NCBI GenBank assembly: GCA_036504075.1 | Contig: DASXVX010000040.1 | Span: 1-47,333, forward strand | Reading direction: 5' to 3' | Source: DASXVX01 sp036504075 | Lineage (GTDB): Bacteria > Bacillota > Sulfobacillia > Symbiobacteriales > Symbiobacteriaceae | Length of the DNA: 47,333 nucleotides | Part shown: positions 25,865 through 34,600 of the stretch, in pieces | Numbering within the stretch: the first letter of the stretch is position 1 | Layout: each line of letters starts with the position of its first letter | Notes under the pieces: generated by a model | Databases searched by the model: none | What the model was told of the DNA's origin: nothing | Seen by the model: only the letters and a program-made list of their open reading frames with translations | Program-made: the position numbers and the translations under genes

Positions 25865-26905
25865 CTAAAATAACCGGGTCTGGGAACCGTCGCCGTTCTC
25901 CGGGTGCTGCGCATACGGCAACCCGAGATACTCGTAAGCCGCCCGGGTGGCAATCCGCCCCCGGGGCGTCCGCTGCAGAAAGCCGATCTGCATGAGATAC
26001 GGCTCGTAGACGTCTTCGATCGTCTCCGTCTCCTCGGAGGTCGCCGCCGCCAGCGTGTCCAGGCCGACCGGCCCCCCGCCGTACATTTGAATAATCGCCA
26101 GCAGCGTCTTGTGGTCCACCTTGTCGAGGCCCAGCGGGTCTACTTCCATGAGCCGCAGACCGGCGTCGGCCACCTCCCGGGTGATGCGCCCGTCGGCCTT
26201 GATCTGGGCGAAGTCCCGGAGGCGCTTCAGCAGGCGGTTGGCGATGCGGGGCGTGCCTCGTGAGCGGCGGGCGATTTCCAGCGCACCGGTATCGTCCAGG
26301 TCGACTTTGAGAATCCGGGCCGCCCGAATCAGAATCGACGACAGCTCCTCCACCGTGTAAAACTGGAGTTGCTCCACCACGCCAAACCGATCCCGGAGCG
26401 GCGAGGTCAGCGCACCGTAGCGCGTGGTGGCGCCGATCAGCGTGAACTTGGGCAGGTCGAGTCGGAGCGTCCGGGCGCTCGGTCCCTTGCCCAGAATAAT
26501 GTCGAGGGCGAAGTCTTCCATGGCCGGGTAGAGCGTCTCTTCAATGAGCCGGTTCATCCGGTGGATTTCGTCGATGAACAGCACGTCCCGCTCGTTCAGC
26601 GACGTGAGAATGGCCGCCAGGTCGCCCTGGTGGGTAATCGCCGGGCCGGAAGTCACGCGGAAGTTGACCCCCAGTTCCATGGCGATAATCTGGGCCAGGG
26701 TCGTCTTGCCCAGGCCCGGCGGGCCATAGAGCAGGACGTGGTCCAGCGCTTCGCCCCGCTGCTTGGCCGCGGCGACATAAATGGAAAGCTCCTCTTTCAC
26801 CCGCTCCTGGCCCGGGTAGTCGGCCAGCCGCTGCGGGCGGAGCGTCTCGTCCCACCGGACGTCCTCGGGTTTCTGAGCGCCTGAGACAAAGCGGTCTTCA
26901 CGCAT
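25865..26905 (-). CDS. ruvB: Holliday junction branch-migration helicase RuvB
   Basis: 346 residues. AAA+ motor: TLRPQRLADYPGQERVKEEL, Walker A GPPGLGKTTLAQII, Walker B LFIDEIHRMNR, sensor 1 LIGATTRYG, and the C-terminal winged helix with YEPYLMQIGFLQRTPRGR. It drives branch migration with RuvA. Its start lies 6 nt after the ruvA stop. A small hairpin (25852-25867) includes its stop codon. Confidence 0.97.
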   Translation of the reverse strand: MREDRFVSGAQKPEDVRWDETLRPQRLADYPGQERVKEELSIYVAAAKQRGEALDHVLLYGPPGLGKTTLAQIIAMELGVNFRVTSGPAITHQGDLAAILTSLNERDVLFIDEIHRMNRLIEETLYPAMEDFALDIILGKGPSARTLRLDLPKFTLIGATTRYGALTSPLRDRFGVVEQLQFYTVEELSSILIRAARILKVDLDDTGALEIARRSRGTPRIANRLLKRLRDFAQIKADGRITREVADAGLRLMEVDPLGLDKVDHKTLLAIIQMYGGGPVGLDTLAAATSEETETIEDVYEPYLMQIGFLQRTPRGRIATRAAYEYLGLPYAQHPENGDGSQTRLF

Positions 26906-26911
26906 GTCGTC

Positions 26912-27526
26912 TTACCCCCGGAAAAGATGCTTGAGCGACAGGCGTACCAGCGTCTCCAGCCGGGGCGACTCCCCGGCCTCCCGCTTCGCCTTCTCCAGTC
27001 CGGCCGCCGCCTCGGCCCGGGAGTAGCCCAGGGCCATCAGCGCCTCCAGCGCCTCGTCGTGAACGTCCTGCGGCACGCCGACGTTTGTCACCATCGGAGC
27101 GTCCACGTCGTCGGAAGGGCCGAAGGCGCCCACCTTGTCCTTCAGTTCCAGAATGATCCGCTGCGCCGTCTTCTTGCCGATGCCCGGCACCCGGCAGAGC
27201 GCCGTCACGTCGGCGAGTGCGATCGCCCGCCGCAGGCCGTCCGTGGTCGAGCCCGAAAGCACGCCCAGGGCCAGCTTCGGCCCGATGGATTCCACTTTGA
27301 GCAGCAACTCGAACAGATCGAACTCCTCCCGGGTGAGGAAGCCGTAGAGCGTCATCGAATCCTCCCGGACCTGCATGGAGGTGTGCAGCCGCACTTGTTG
27401 CCCGATTCCCGGCATCTGCGACCGGGTCGAGTTGGGCACCAGGCACCGGTAACCGACGCCCCCGACATCGATGACGACGGAATCGGCCATCGTGGCCGCC
27501 AGTTCGCCCCGCACGTGTGCAATCAT
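26912..27526 (-). CDS. ruvA: Holliday junction DNA-binding protein RuvA
   Basis: 204 residues. OB-fold N-terminus (IAHVRGELAATMADSVVID), helix-hairpin-helix motifs (SIGPKLALGVLSG and VPGIGKKTAQRIILELKDK) and the mobile C-terminal RuvB-binding domain (ALEALMALGYSRAEAAAGLE). It tetramerises on the four-way junction. ATG at 27526 shares its A with the ruvC stop (TGATG), so the two are coupled; a TTG one codon earlier is also possible. Confidence 0.97.
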   Translation of the reverse strand: MIAHVRGELAATMADSVVIDVGGVGYRCLVPNSTRSQMPGIGQQVRLHTSMQVREDSMTLYGFLTREEFDLFELLLKVESIGPKLALGVLSGSTTDGLRRAIALADVTALCRVPGIGKKTAQRIILELKDKVGAFGPSDDVDAPMVTNVGVPQDVHDEALEALMALGYSRAEAAAGLEKAKREAGESPRLETLVRLSLKHLFRG

Positions 27527-28029
27527 CAACGCAGACCTCCCAGCCGGGATGCCAGATTCGAGCCGTGAAGCGCTGCGATGGCGACAGCCAGGGCGTCGGC
27601 CACGTCGTCGGGCTTCGGGGTCTCCGCCAGGCTCAACAGCGTCTTGACCATGGCCTGGACCTGGGCCTTGTCCGCCCGGCCGTAGCCGGTCACCGCCATT
27701 TTCACCTGCATGGGGGTGAATTCCCGGATCGGAATGCCGTTGTCGGCGGCCGCCAGCAGGACGACCCCCCGAGCCTGGCCGACGTAAATGGCCGTCGTGA
27801 CATTGCGGCCGAAGAAGAGTTCTTCCACCGCCAGCGCCTCCGGCTTAAACTCCAATAGCAAGTCGACAACGCCCCGGTAGAGCTTCTGCAGCCGGACTTC
27901 CGTGAGCATGTCGGATTTCGTCACCAGTGCGCCGTAGGCCACAGCCCGTTCCCGGCTGCCCGCACCCTCCACCACCCCGTAGCCCATGATCGCCGTGCCG
28001 GGGTCGATACCCAGTATGCGCAAGGTCAT
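27526..28029 (-). CDS. ruvC: Holliday junction resolvase RuvC
   Basis: 167 residues. RNase-H-like nuclease: LRILGIDPGTAIMGYGVVEG (first catalytic Asp), ALAVEELFFGRNVTTA (Glu), and KPDDVADALAVAIAALHG (last acidic pair). It cuts junctions delivered by RuvAB. The ATG at 28029 follows AGGTGGTG; a longer frame has no support. It is the first of ruvC-ruvA-ruvB. Confidence 0.97.
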   Translation of the reverse strand: MTLRILGIDPGTAIMGYGVVEGAGSRERAVAYGALVTKSDMLTEVRLQKLYRGVVDLLLEFKPEALAVEELFFGRNVTTAIYVGQARGVVLLAAADNGIPIREFTPMQVKMAVTGYGRADKAQVQAMVKTLLSLAETPKPDDVADALAVAIAALHGSNLASRLGGLR

Positions 28030-28161
28030 ACACCACCTAAAAGACGAGCCCTTAACTGCTTTGGTTTCAACGAACTCTGGCAGATGGGGCAATCGATGCT
28101 ATGTTCGGGAAGGGCACGGTTCACTCCTTCCGGGTTCGACGACCATTGATCGCCACCGTGT

Positions 28162-28200
28162 GGGGTGGCCCGTTCCCCTGGCAACAGAAGCGGCCACCCC
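28162..28200. terminator. Hairpin between the JAMM gene and ruvC
   Basis: GGGGTGGCC (28162-28170) pairs with GGCCACCCC (28192-28200) around a 21-nt loop. It lacks a T run on either strand, so it may be a weak or factor-assisted terminator after the JAMM gene. Confidence 0.4.
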
Positions 28201-28224
28201 CCGGCAGGAGGTGGCCCGCAATGT

Positions 28225-28686
28225 TCAGTTTGGCTGCTCGCCCGCTGCGCGCAGGTCCAGCCACTCGCCGGCCGTATCGTGGGGAGACTCCAGCGAAACC
28301 GGATGGACCCGGCCGTCCTGAATCAGAAACGCCCGGACGTCCGCCGGGCCGGCCAGTGAGACGATCACCCGGATCGCCTCCGGGTAGTGGACTGCCAGGC
28401 GAATATCGTTGATCGACGGCACGGCCGGTGCGGTCGGGTGCGAGTGGTAGATGGCGATTAGCTCGTCCCCGTGCTCGGCCATGGAGCGGAGCGCCCGCTC
28501 CTGCTGGACGGCGTCCACTTCATAGAAGACCGGACTCCGTTTCGCGTTATCGGTGGCGTACGCATGCAGCACCTGACCATTTTTGCCGGTCAGGATTCCG
28601 CAAGCTTCGTACGGTCGTTCTTCCATGCATTGCTCCAGAATCCGCCTGAGCAGGTGCTGTCCGATGACCAGACGGCTCGGTTGCAC
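28225..28686 (-). CDS. JAMM/MPN+ metalloprotease (copy 1)
   Basis: 153 residues, one JAB/MPN domain. The zinc motif is complete: Glu27 (PYEACGILTG), His81-x-His83 in YHSHPTAPAVPS, Ser91 and Asp94 (SINDI). Bacterial JAMM proteases trim ubiquitin-like sulfur carriers (as Mec does with CysO in mycobacteria) or remove cysteine from them. It is the third gene of an E1-JAMM-JAMM set that follows nadE, an amidohydrolase and sulfate-assimilation genes. GTG start. Confidence 0.88.
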   Translation of the reverse strand: MQPSRLVIGQHLLRRILEQCMEERPYEACGILTGKNGQVLHAYATDNAKRSPVFYEVDAVQQERALRSMAEHGDELIAIYHSHPTAPAVPSINDIRLAVHYPEAIRVIVSLAGPADVRAFLIQDGRVHPVSLESPHDTAGEWLDLRAAGEQPN

Positions 28687-28726
28687 CCACCTTCACCTCC
28701 CCTCCGGTGATGCAGATGCGCCGTTA

Positions 28727-29257
28727 TTACGGTATGTCTCTGGCGGCGTCGGGTGCCTGCCGGGGCCGCACCGCCCGCCGCAGGTCGTGCCATTTGCCGG
28801 ACGCCAGTTTCTGGATGACCACCTGATGTTCCGTGACGTGGCCGTCCACGATTCGCCAGGCCCGCACCTGCGGGCGCCGATGGGCCAGGGAGACGATCAC
28901 GTAGAACACCTCCGGCCAATACGCCTGCCCGATGTCGGTGCGCGACGGAACCGGTGCGGTCTTCACATGCGAATGGTAGATGCCGATCAGCCCGTGCTGT
29001 TCGCTCCGGATGTCGTGCAGCGCCTCCAGCAGTTGATGCTCATCCACCTTATAGATGACGGGACTCCGGTGCTGGTTGTCGGTCGCGTAAGCCGAGAGCG
29101 TCTGCCCCCCCTGCCCCATCAGCAGTCCGCAGGCCTCCAGCGGCCGCTCTTCGTTGCAGTGGTTGATCATTCGGCGGTAAAGCGTCTCGGGAATGTGCAG
29201 TTTGCCCGGCCCAAAAAGCGGGGTCGTGGATTTTCGTTTGCCAAATAGCCAGAACAC
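28727..29257 (-). CDS. JAMM/MPN+ metalloprotease (copy 2)
   Basis: 176 residues. The JAMM motif is again intact: Glu41 (PLEACGLLMG), His95/His97 in YHSHVKTAPVPS, Ser105, Asp108 (SRTDI). The usual Pro after the second His is Val. Compared with copy 1 it has about 15 extra residues at the front (FWLFGKRKS) and a longer tail. Shared words (ACG-L-x-G, AYATDN, SPV-Y-VD) show the two genes arose by duplication. GTG start; the E1-like gene ends 14 bp upstream. Confidence 0.88.
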   Translation of the reverse strand: MFWLFGKRKSTTPLFGPGKLHIPETLYRRMINHCNEERPLEACGLLMGQGGQTLSAYATDNQHRSPVIYKVDEHQLLEALHDIRSEQHGLIGIYHSHVKTAPVPSRTDIGQAYWPEVFYVIVSLAHRRPQVRAWRIVDGHVTEHQVVIQKLASGKWHDLRRAVRPRQAPDAARDIP

Positions 29258-29271
29258 GAAGTCGCCCCCCG

Positions 29272-30105
29272 TTAACGACGATACTGCTCGTGGCCTTGAA
29301 TGTCACAGACCAGTTCGTATTCCTTTAGCTCCGTAATCGTCGGCTGCTCGCCGCAAGCGGGACACTTCGGGTTCCGCTCCCACTCGACTTCCCGGAACCG
29401 GCCGTTCAGCCCTTCAAACATGAGCAGCCGTCCGACCAACGGCTCCCCGATGCCCAGAATCAGCTTGAGCACTTCGAACGCCTGCAGGGAGCCGATTACG
29501 CCCGCCAGCGCTCCCAGCACGCCCGCCTCGCTGCAAGTCGGGACACTGCCCGGGGCGGGCGGCTCAGGAAAGATGCACCGGTAGCACGGCCCCTCGCCGG
29601 GCTTGATCGTCATCACCATGCCGTCGTAGCGGAGAATGCCCGCTTCCACCAGCGGCTTTTTTGCCAAGACGCAGGCGTCGTTCAGGAGATAGCGGGTGGG
29701 GAAGTTGTCCACCCCGCCCACGATCACGTCGTACGCCGCGATGATCTCCCGTGCGTTCGCCGCCGTCAGTCGCTTGCGGTGGGTCTCCACCTGTACGTGG
29801 GGGTTGAGGCGAACCAGGCGCTCGGCGGCCGACTCCACTTTCGGGCGCCCCATGTCGGGCGTCTCATGGAGAATCTGCCGTTGCAGGTTCGAGACCTCCA
29901 CCACGTCCCCGTCGATCAGCCCCAGGCGGCCGATGCCCGCCGCCGCCAAATACAAAGCAACCGGAGAACCGAGCCCTCCGGCGCCGACCACCAGCACGCT
30001 GGCATCCTTCAGTTTGACCTGCCCGCGCCCGCCGACGTCGGCCAGGAGAATGTGACGGGAGTAACGCCGGATCTCTTCATCGGTCAAACGATTCGAGAAG
30101 GACAA
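29272..30105 (-). CDS. ThiF/MoeB-family adenylyltransferase (E1-like)
   Basis: 277 residues. It adenylates the C-terminal glycine of a ubiquitin-like sulfur carrier (ThiS, MoaD or CysO type). ATP site GAGGLGS (41-47), conserved DVVEVSNLQRQILH, the adenylation Asp in GGVDNFPTRYLLND, a zinc site made by Cys174/Cys177 and Cys248/Cys251, and a candidate catalytic Cys191 in PTCSEAGVLG. Its length fits MoeB/ThiF without a rhodanese domain. TTG start. No gene for the carrier itself is visible nearby. Confidence 0.93.
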   Translation of the reverse strand: MSFSNRLTDEEIRRYSRHILLADVGGRGQVKLKDASVLVVGAGGLGSPVALYLAAAGIGRLGLIDGDVVEVSNLQRQILHETPDMGRPKVESAAERLVRLNPHVQVETHRKRLTAANAREIIAAYDVIVGGVDNFPTRYLLNDACVLAKKPLVEAGILRYDGMVMTIKPGEGPCYRCIFPEPPAPGSVPTCSEAGVLGALAGVIGSLQAFEVLKLILGIGEPLVGRLLMFEGLNGRFREVEWERNPKCPACGEQPTITELKEYELVCDIQGHEQYRR

Positions 30106-30225
30106 TCTCGTGTCCCCCTATCCGTCCGAATAGTGAATCCTTATCTATTCTATAGTAGCAAGACAGTACCATTGTGTCAACGAACTTCCATTGGAGCCCT
30201 GCCCCCGGCCGGACCGCGTAGCAGA

Positions 30226-30258
30226 CGAGTGCCGGCGGGGCAGGCCCGCCGGCACTCG
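30226..30258 (-). terminator. Hairpin after nadE
   Basis: A perfect 14-bp stem CGAGTGCCGGCGGG/CCCGCCGGCACTCG, loop GCAGG, 15 bp beyond the nadE stop. There is no T run, so the strength is unclear; it separates nadE from the E1/JAMM genes. Confidence 0.6.
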
Positions 30259-30273
30259 CTGCATGTATGAGGC

Positions 30274-31185
30274 TCAGACCAGGCGCCGCCTGGCCAGCAA
30301 GTTCTGCAGGTCGTCGGCCTTCCGCTTGAAGGCGGTCCGCCGGTTCTGGGCGATGATCTTCCGGGCCGTCTCCACGCCGACCGGCAGCGTCGGGTCAGCC
30401 AGGATCGTGTCCACCGCTGCCGCCTGCACCGTCATGAAGGAGTCCATGACCGGCGACGCCATGTGCTTGTCCAGGAGCCAGACAAAAAACTTGTCCGCTT
30501 CATTATAGGTGAAGCCCAGTTCTCCTTCGTCCGTCTGACCCGCCCAGAGGCCGGCCGTCGGCGTGCGATTGACGATATCCGCCGCCAGGCCGCCGGTGGC
30601 CGCCAGCGCCCGGACTTCCCCCTTTGTGCAATCCCGGATCGGCTGCCGGTCGGCCACGCCGTCGCCCCGGATGCTGAAGTAGCCCAGGAAGTTTTCGATC
30701 GCGTTGTCCGTGCCGATCATGAGGCCCTGGAAGGCGTCGGCGAAGAAGCCGGCCGTCATCATCCGGAGCGTCGGCTTCAGGTTGTTGACGGCCCATTTCA
30801 GCTTCGCCTCATCCAGCGGGACGCCCCGCTTTTCGGCCATCTCCGCGGCCGCGCTGCTGTAAAGCTGGACCGCCTGGAGCCAGAGGTCGCTCAAATTGAT
30901 CGTCACCGCCGGCATCGCCAGCTGGTCCGCCACCCGCTGCCCGTCGACGATGTCTTTCAACCGCTCGCCTTGCAGCTCGTCGGCAGGGCTGCAGGGCAGC
31001 AGCAGGGCGATGGCGCCGTCCGGGGCCGCCTGCTTGCTCACCACCGCCGACACGGTGGAGTCCACGCCGCCGGAAAGGCTGTTGATCAGCGTCTTGATCC
31101 CGCTTTTCTGCATATACTCCCGCTCGTTGGCGGCCCGCTCGGCCGCCGTGGCTACGTAGTGCTGCTTCTTTGCCACCCCTGCCAT
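30274..31185 (-). CDS. nadE: Ammonia-dependent NAD+ synthetase
   Basis: 303 residues. It makes NAD+ from deamido-NAD, ATP and ammonia. The PP-loop SGGVDST lies at residues 38-44; LLPCSPADEL, GTDNAIENFLGYFS (deamido-NAD contact) and TPTAGLWAGQTDEGELG are conserved. No glutaminase domain is present, so it relies on free ammonia. The start ATG lies very close to GAGGGGG; a GTG three codons later is an alternative. It follows the M20 gene with a 6-bp gap. Confidence 0.93.
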   Translation of the reverse strand: MAGVAKKQHYVATAAERAANEREYMQKSGIKTLINSLSGGVDSTVSAVVSKQAAPDGAIALLLPCSPADELQGERLKDIVDGQRVADQLAMPAVTINLSDLWLQAVQLYSSAAAEMAEKRGVPLDEAKLKWAVNNLKPTLRMMTAGFFADAFQGLMIGTDNAIENFLGYFSIRGDGVADRQPIRDCTKGEVRALAATGGLAADIVNRTPTAGLWAGQTDEGELGFTYNEADKFFVWLLDKHMASPVMDSFMTVQAAAVDTILADPTLPVGVETARKIIAQNRRTAFKRKADDLQNLLARRRLV

Positions 31186-31191
31186 CCCCCT

Positions 31192-32385
31192 CTAGTTGAT
31201 TCCGTTCAGGAACTCCTGAACGACGCCGATGAAATAGGCCACACCCACCAACATGCACTCCTCGTCGATCATCAGCCGCGAGGTGTGCAGCCCGTACGGG
31301 TGCTCCGTCCCGGGGACCGACGAGCCGAGCCGGGCGAACGAACCGGGAACACGCTGCAGGTAGTAGGCGAAGTCCTCGCCGCCCATGGACGGATCCATGG
31401 CCATCACTTTCTCCTGGCCCAGGACCGAGACTGCCGCTCGGCGGGCCACCTCGGTCATCGCCGCATCGTTGACCAGGACCGGATAGCCGGGATCATACAC
31501 CAGTTTGTAGCTTGCCCCGGCAGCGTCGCAGACCCCCCGGACGACCGCCTCGATCCGCTTCGGCATCTGCGCCCGCAGGTCCGGGTCCATGGTCCGGACG
31601 GTGCCGCGGAACCGGACCGTGTCCGGAATGACGTTCGGCGCCGTCCCGCCCTGAATCATGCCGACCGTGATCACCGCCTGCTGGAACGGCGAGACGTTAC
31701 GGGCCACGATCTGCTGCAGCAGCGTGATACACTGGCAGGCCACCAGCACCGGGTCGACCGCCTGATGCGGCCGCGCTCCGTGCCCGCCCTGGCCGATGAT
31801 CGTCACGTCGACTTCATCGGGCGCTGCCATCAGCGCCCCCGCGCCCAACTCCATGAACCCGACTTCACGGTAAGGATGGGCGTGAACGCCGAAAATCGCA
31901 TCTACCTGCGGGTTCTCCAGCACCCCGTCTTGGATCATGAGGCTGGCCCCGCCGGGGTTGACCTCCTCGCCGGGCTGGAAAATGAAGACCACCCGCCCCG
32001 GCAGGTCCGCCTGGACCGACTTGAGCGCCCGGGCCGTCGCCAGCAGCGTGGCGGTATGTACGTCGTGGCCGCAGGCGTGCATGACGCCCGGGTGTTGGGA
32101 GGCGAACGGCAGGTTCGTCTCCTCGGCGATCGGCAGGGCGTCCATGTCGGCCCGCAGCGCCACGGTGCGGCCCGGCTTTCCGCCTTCCAGCACCGCCTTG
32201 ATGCCGAAGCCGCCGATGCCGCTCTCAATCGGATAGCCCATCTCTTTCAAGCGATCAGCCACATAAGTGCTGGTCTGCGCTTCTTTGAAACTCAACTCCG
32301 GAAACCGGTGCAAATGGCGGCGGGCCTCCACCGCAAACGCGTGGACTGACCGCGCCAACTCCCGGACCTGATCCCGATTTAGCAT
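31192..32385 (-). CDS. M20D-family amidohydrolase
   Basis: 397 residues. Di-metal hydrolase of the aminoacylase / hippurate hydrolase / N-acetyl-diaminopimelate deacetylase group: ALRADMDALPIAEET, HACGHDVHTATLL (metal ligands), FQPGEEVNPGGAS (catalytic Glu), GGHGARPHQAVDP in the lid domain and MGGEDFAYYLQ near the end. The substrate is probably an N-acyl amino acid; beside cysH and sat a role in cysteine or sulfur-conjugate metabolism is possible. Start ATG 32385 with GGGAGG; a longer frame into sat is spurious. Confidence 0.9.
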   Translation of the reverse strand: MLNRDQVRELARSVHAFAVEARRHLHRFPELSFKEAQTSTYVADRLKEMGYPIESGIGGFGIKAVLEGGKPGRTVALRADMDALPIAEETNLPFASQHPGVMHACGHDVHTATLLATARALKSVQADLPGRVVFIFQPGEEVNPGGASLMIQDGVLENPQVDAIFGVHAHPYREVGFMELGAGALMAAPDEVDVTIIGQGGHGARPHQAVDPVLVACQCITLLQQIVARNVSPFQQAVITVGMIQGGTAPNVIPDTVRFRGTVRTMDPDLRAQMPKRIEAVVRGVCDAAGASYKLVYDPGYPVLVNDAAMTEVARRAAVSVLGQEKVMAMDPSMGGEDFAYYLQRVPGSFARLGSSVPGTEHPYGLHTSRLMIDEECMLVGVAYFIGVVQEFLNGIN

Positions 32386-32515
32386 GGTTCCCGACCTCCC
32401 TGCAAGACTGATTACCCCACAACCCCGTAGATTACCTGCTACAGATGTCAAGGATATGCAGCGACCCGGCATGCAAGGTGCACGCCGGGTCACCCCGTCC
32501 GCCGCCGGCGGCAGG

Positions 32516-32543
32516 ACCCGGGGCGAAGGGAGTCGCCCCGGGT
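32516..32543 (-). terminator. Hairpin after sat
   Basis: A perfect 11-bp stem ACCCGGGGCGA/TCGCCCCGGGT, loop of 6, directly after the sat stop. There is no T run; it may attenuate transcription into the amidohydrolase gene. Confidence 0.5.
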
Positions 32544-32546
32544 GGT

Positions 32547-33707
32547 TCAGCGGGTCTTCGCGGGTGTGGATTTCATCAGCACCCGGGCCACTTCCGGCCG
32601 GGTGAACTCCGGCGGCGGCAGCACGCCCTGACTCAGCATCTCCCGGACTTTGGTGCCGGAAAGCGCGACATGGGATTCCGGCCCATGTGGGCAGGTCTTG
32701 GCCGAAGCCATGTTGCCGCACTCCCGGCAAAAGAACGTGTGCTCGAAGCAGAGCGGTGTGATGCCGATCTCCGTCGGCTGGAACTGGTCGAAGATCTTCT
32801 GGGCGTCGTACGTATTGTAGAACTTCCCTACACCCGCGTGGTCCCGCCCCACGATAAAGTGCGTGCAGCCGTAGTTCTTCCGGCACAGGGCGTGCCAGAT
32901 CGCCTCCCGTGGCCCAGCGTACCGCATGGCCGCCGGGAAGACGGAAAGCAGCGTCCGCCCCTTGGGGTAGTAGCGTTCCAGGATGACCTGATACGCCTCC
33001 ATCCGGGTCGCGGCGGGAATGTCGTCCGCCTTCGTCTCCCCCACCAGCGGGTGAAGCAGGAGACCGTCGCAGATTTCCAGGGCGCACTTTTGGATATACT
33101 CGTGGGCCCGGTGCACCGGGTTGCGGGTCTGAAAGCCGACGACTTTCGCCCACCCCAGTTCCGCAAAGAGCCGCCGGGTCTCCACCGGCGTCAGGTGATG
33201 CTCCGGGAATTCGGGCCGGGGCCGGTTCAGCACCCAGACGTCGCCGCCCAGGTACAGGTCTCCCTGCTCGATCAGTCGCTTCACCCCGGGGTGCGAGCCA
33301 TCGCTGGTCCGGTAGACCTCGCGTGCCTCCTCGCCCTTGTCGTACGGGTAGACGTCGGTCACCGTCATGACCGCCAGCAACTGGTCATCCGGACCCACGA
33401 GGGCGATTTCGGTGTCCGGCGGAATCGCCGCCGCCGCCTTCCGGCTGACCGGCAGCGCCACCGGCAGGCCCCAGACGAGGCCGTTCTCCAGCCGCATCTC
33501 CCTGACCACCGAGCGGTAATCACGCCGGTTCATGAAGCCCGTCAACGGCGAGAGTGCGCCGGTGGCGATCAACTCCAGATCGGCCACCTCCCGGGGGTGG
33601 AGCCGCACTTTCCGGAGCTTCGGCACCCGCTCCAGAGCCGCTTCCCGGGCCGCCCCGGTCAGTACCCGGTCGATCAAGGCCCCACCGTGGGGGGTAATCA
33701 ATTCCAT
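32547..33707 (-). CDS. sat: Sulfate adenylyltransferase (ATP sulfurylase)
   Basis: 386 residues, the single-chain (non-CysDN) type. It makes APS from sulfate and ATP. Active-site motifs are GFQTRNPVHRAHEY, the GRDHAGVG loop, and VFPAAMRYAGPREA. A Cys cluster near residues 330-350 (FFCRECGNMASAKTC) resembles the zinc knuckle of bacterial and archaeal forms. Start ATG 33707 after GGGGGTGAGG. It lies 11 bp downstream of cysH, giving activation and reduction of sulfate in one transcript. Confidence 0.96.
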   Translation of the reverse strand: MELITPHGGALIDRVLTGAAREAALERVPKLRKVRLHPREVADLELIATGALSPLTGFMNRRDYRSVVREMRLENGLVWGLPVALPVSRKAAAAIPPDTEIALVGPDDQLLAVMTVTDVYPYDKGEEAREVYRTSDGSHPGVKRLIEQGDLYLGGDVWVLNRPRPEFPEHHLTPVETRRLFAELGWAKVVGFQTRNPVHRAHEYIQKCALEICDGLLLHPLVGETKADDIPAATRMEAYQVILERYYPKGRTLLSVFPAAMRYAGPREAIWHALCRKNYGCTHFIVGRDHAGVGKFYNTYDAQKIFDQFQPTEIGITPLCFEHTFFCRECGNMASAKTCPHGPESHVALSGTKVREMLSQGVLPPPEFTRPEVARVLMKSTPAKTR

Positions 33708-33718
33708 AGCCTCACCCC

Positions 33719-34420
33719 CTACTTGTGCAGACCGCACTCAGTCTTGTTAAAGCCGCTCCAGCGTCCGGCCCGGGGGTCCTCTCCGGGCGCCACCTGCCGG
33801 GTGCAGTGGGTGCAGCCGATCGACGGATAGCCCTGGTCGTGGAGCACGTTGTAGGGCACGTCGTGGTCGTGAATGTACTGCCACACGTCCCGGTCCGTCC
33901 AGCCGACCAGCGGGTTGATCTTCACCAGGTTGAACTTCGCGTCATGCTCCACCATCTTCGCGTTCGCCCGGGTCGGCGACTGCTCCCGCCGGATGCCGGT
34001 AATCCACGCCTCCAGCCCGGAGAGCACCCGCTTCAGGGGCTCCACTTTCCGGATGCCACAGCAGGCATCCGGGTCGGCGCTCCAGAGTGCGTCCCCGTGC
34101 TGCGCCGCCTGTTCCTCCAGCGTGAGCAGCGGCGAGATGCGCTCGAACTTCAGGTCATAGCGGGCCTGGCACTTTGCGATAACATCGTAGGTCTCGGGAA
34201 ACAGCACGTCCGTGTCCAAGTAAAAAACCCGGCTCCCCGGCCGGATTTCAGCGACCAGGTCCACCAGGGCGACATCTTCGGCGCCGAAGCTGCACGCCAG
34301 GGCGATGGTTTCCACGCCGAAGCGCTCGAAGGCCCACTTGAGCGCATCCGCCGGCTCCTTGCCCTCCAGGGCGATGCCCGCCTCTTCCAACTTCGCCTGC
34401 GTCAGGGTCTCCTCCAGCAA
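33719..34420 (-). CDS. cysH: APS/PAPS reductase
   Basis: 233 residues from a TTG that follows AAGGAGG by 9 nt. The PP-loop-like part has ALACSFGAEDVALVD. Two cysteine pairs, Cys120-Cys121 (DACCGIRK) and Cys203/Cys206 (GCTHCTR), bind a [4Fe-4S] cluster and mark the APS-using type. The C-terminal ECGLHK carries the catalytic Cys. It reduces APS to sulfite with thioredoxin. No sulfite reductase gene follows in this window. Its upstream flank is an intron remnant and an IS, so its promoter region may have been remodelled. Confidence 0.95.
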   Translation of the reverse strand: MLEETLTQAKLEEAGIALEGKEPADALKWAFERFGVETIALACSFGAEDVALVDLVAEIRPGSRVFYLDTDVLFPETYDVIAKCQARYDLKFERISPLLTLEEQAAQHGDALWSADPDACCGIRKVEPLKRVLSGLEAWITGIRREQSPTRANAKMVEHDAKFNLVKINPLVGWTDRDVWQYIHDHDVPYNVLHDQGYPSIGCTHCTRQVAPGEDPRAGRWSGFNKTECGLHK

Positions 34421-34526
34421 GACGATTTGCCTCCTTCTACCCGCATTCGAGGCCAGCGTATGCCGGGGAGGCGTGGTTGGGCCGTAGATTGTCGGGTTCT
34501 TATTAACTGGTTTTTGTCGACGCGCC

Positions 34527-34590
34527 ATAGAGTAGGCGGGCGTTCGCCCGCCTCTCACAGAACCGTGCGTACCGGCCAGGTACACGGCTC
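34527..34590 (-). mobile_element. Group II intron 3'-end remnant (domains V and VI)
   Basis: On the minus strand 34590-34560 reads GAGCCGTGTACC...ACGGTTC, the domain V hairpin with the catalytic AGC triad and the GC bulge. It is followed by a GC-rich domain VI hairpin and the typical 3' end CCTACTCTAT at 34527. No reverse-transcriptase gene or 5' domains are present: an IS begins only 10 bp away. It lies about 105 bp upstream of the cysH start. Confidence 0.75.
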
Positions 34591-34600
34591 TTCCAGTAGT

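Noticed and set aside
25800..25870. SigI-dependent promoter for sigI itself
   Set aside because: A CCCCC word is present on the minus strand, but no CGAA -10 element lies at a suitable distance downstream.
32386..33153. Fusion of the M20 amidohydrolase to an upstream domain
   Set aside because: The long open frame runs antiphase through sat; the ATG at 32385 with SD gives a complete M20 enzyme.
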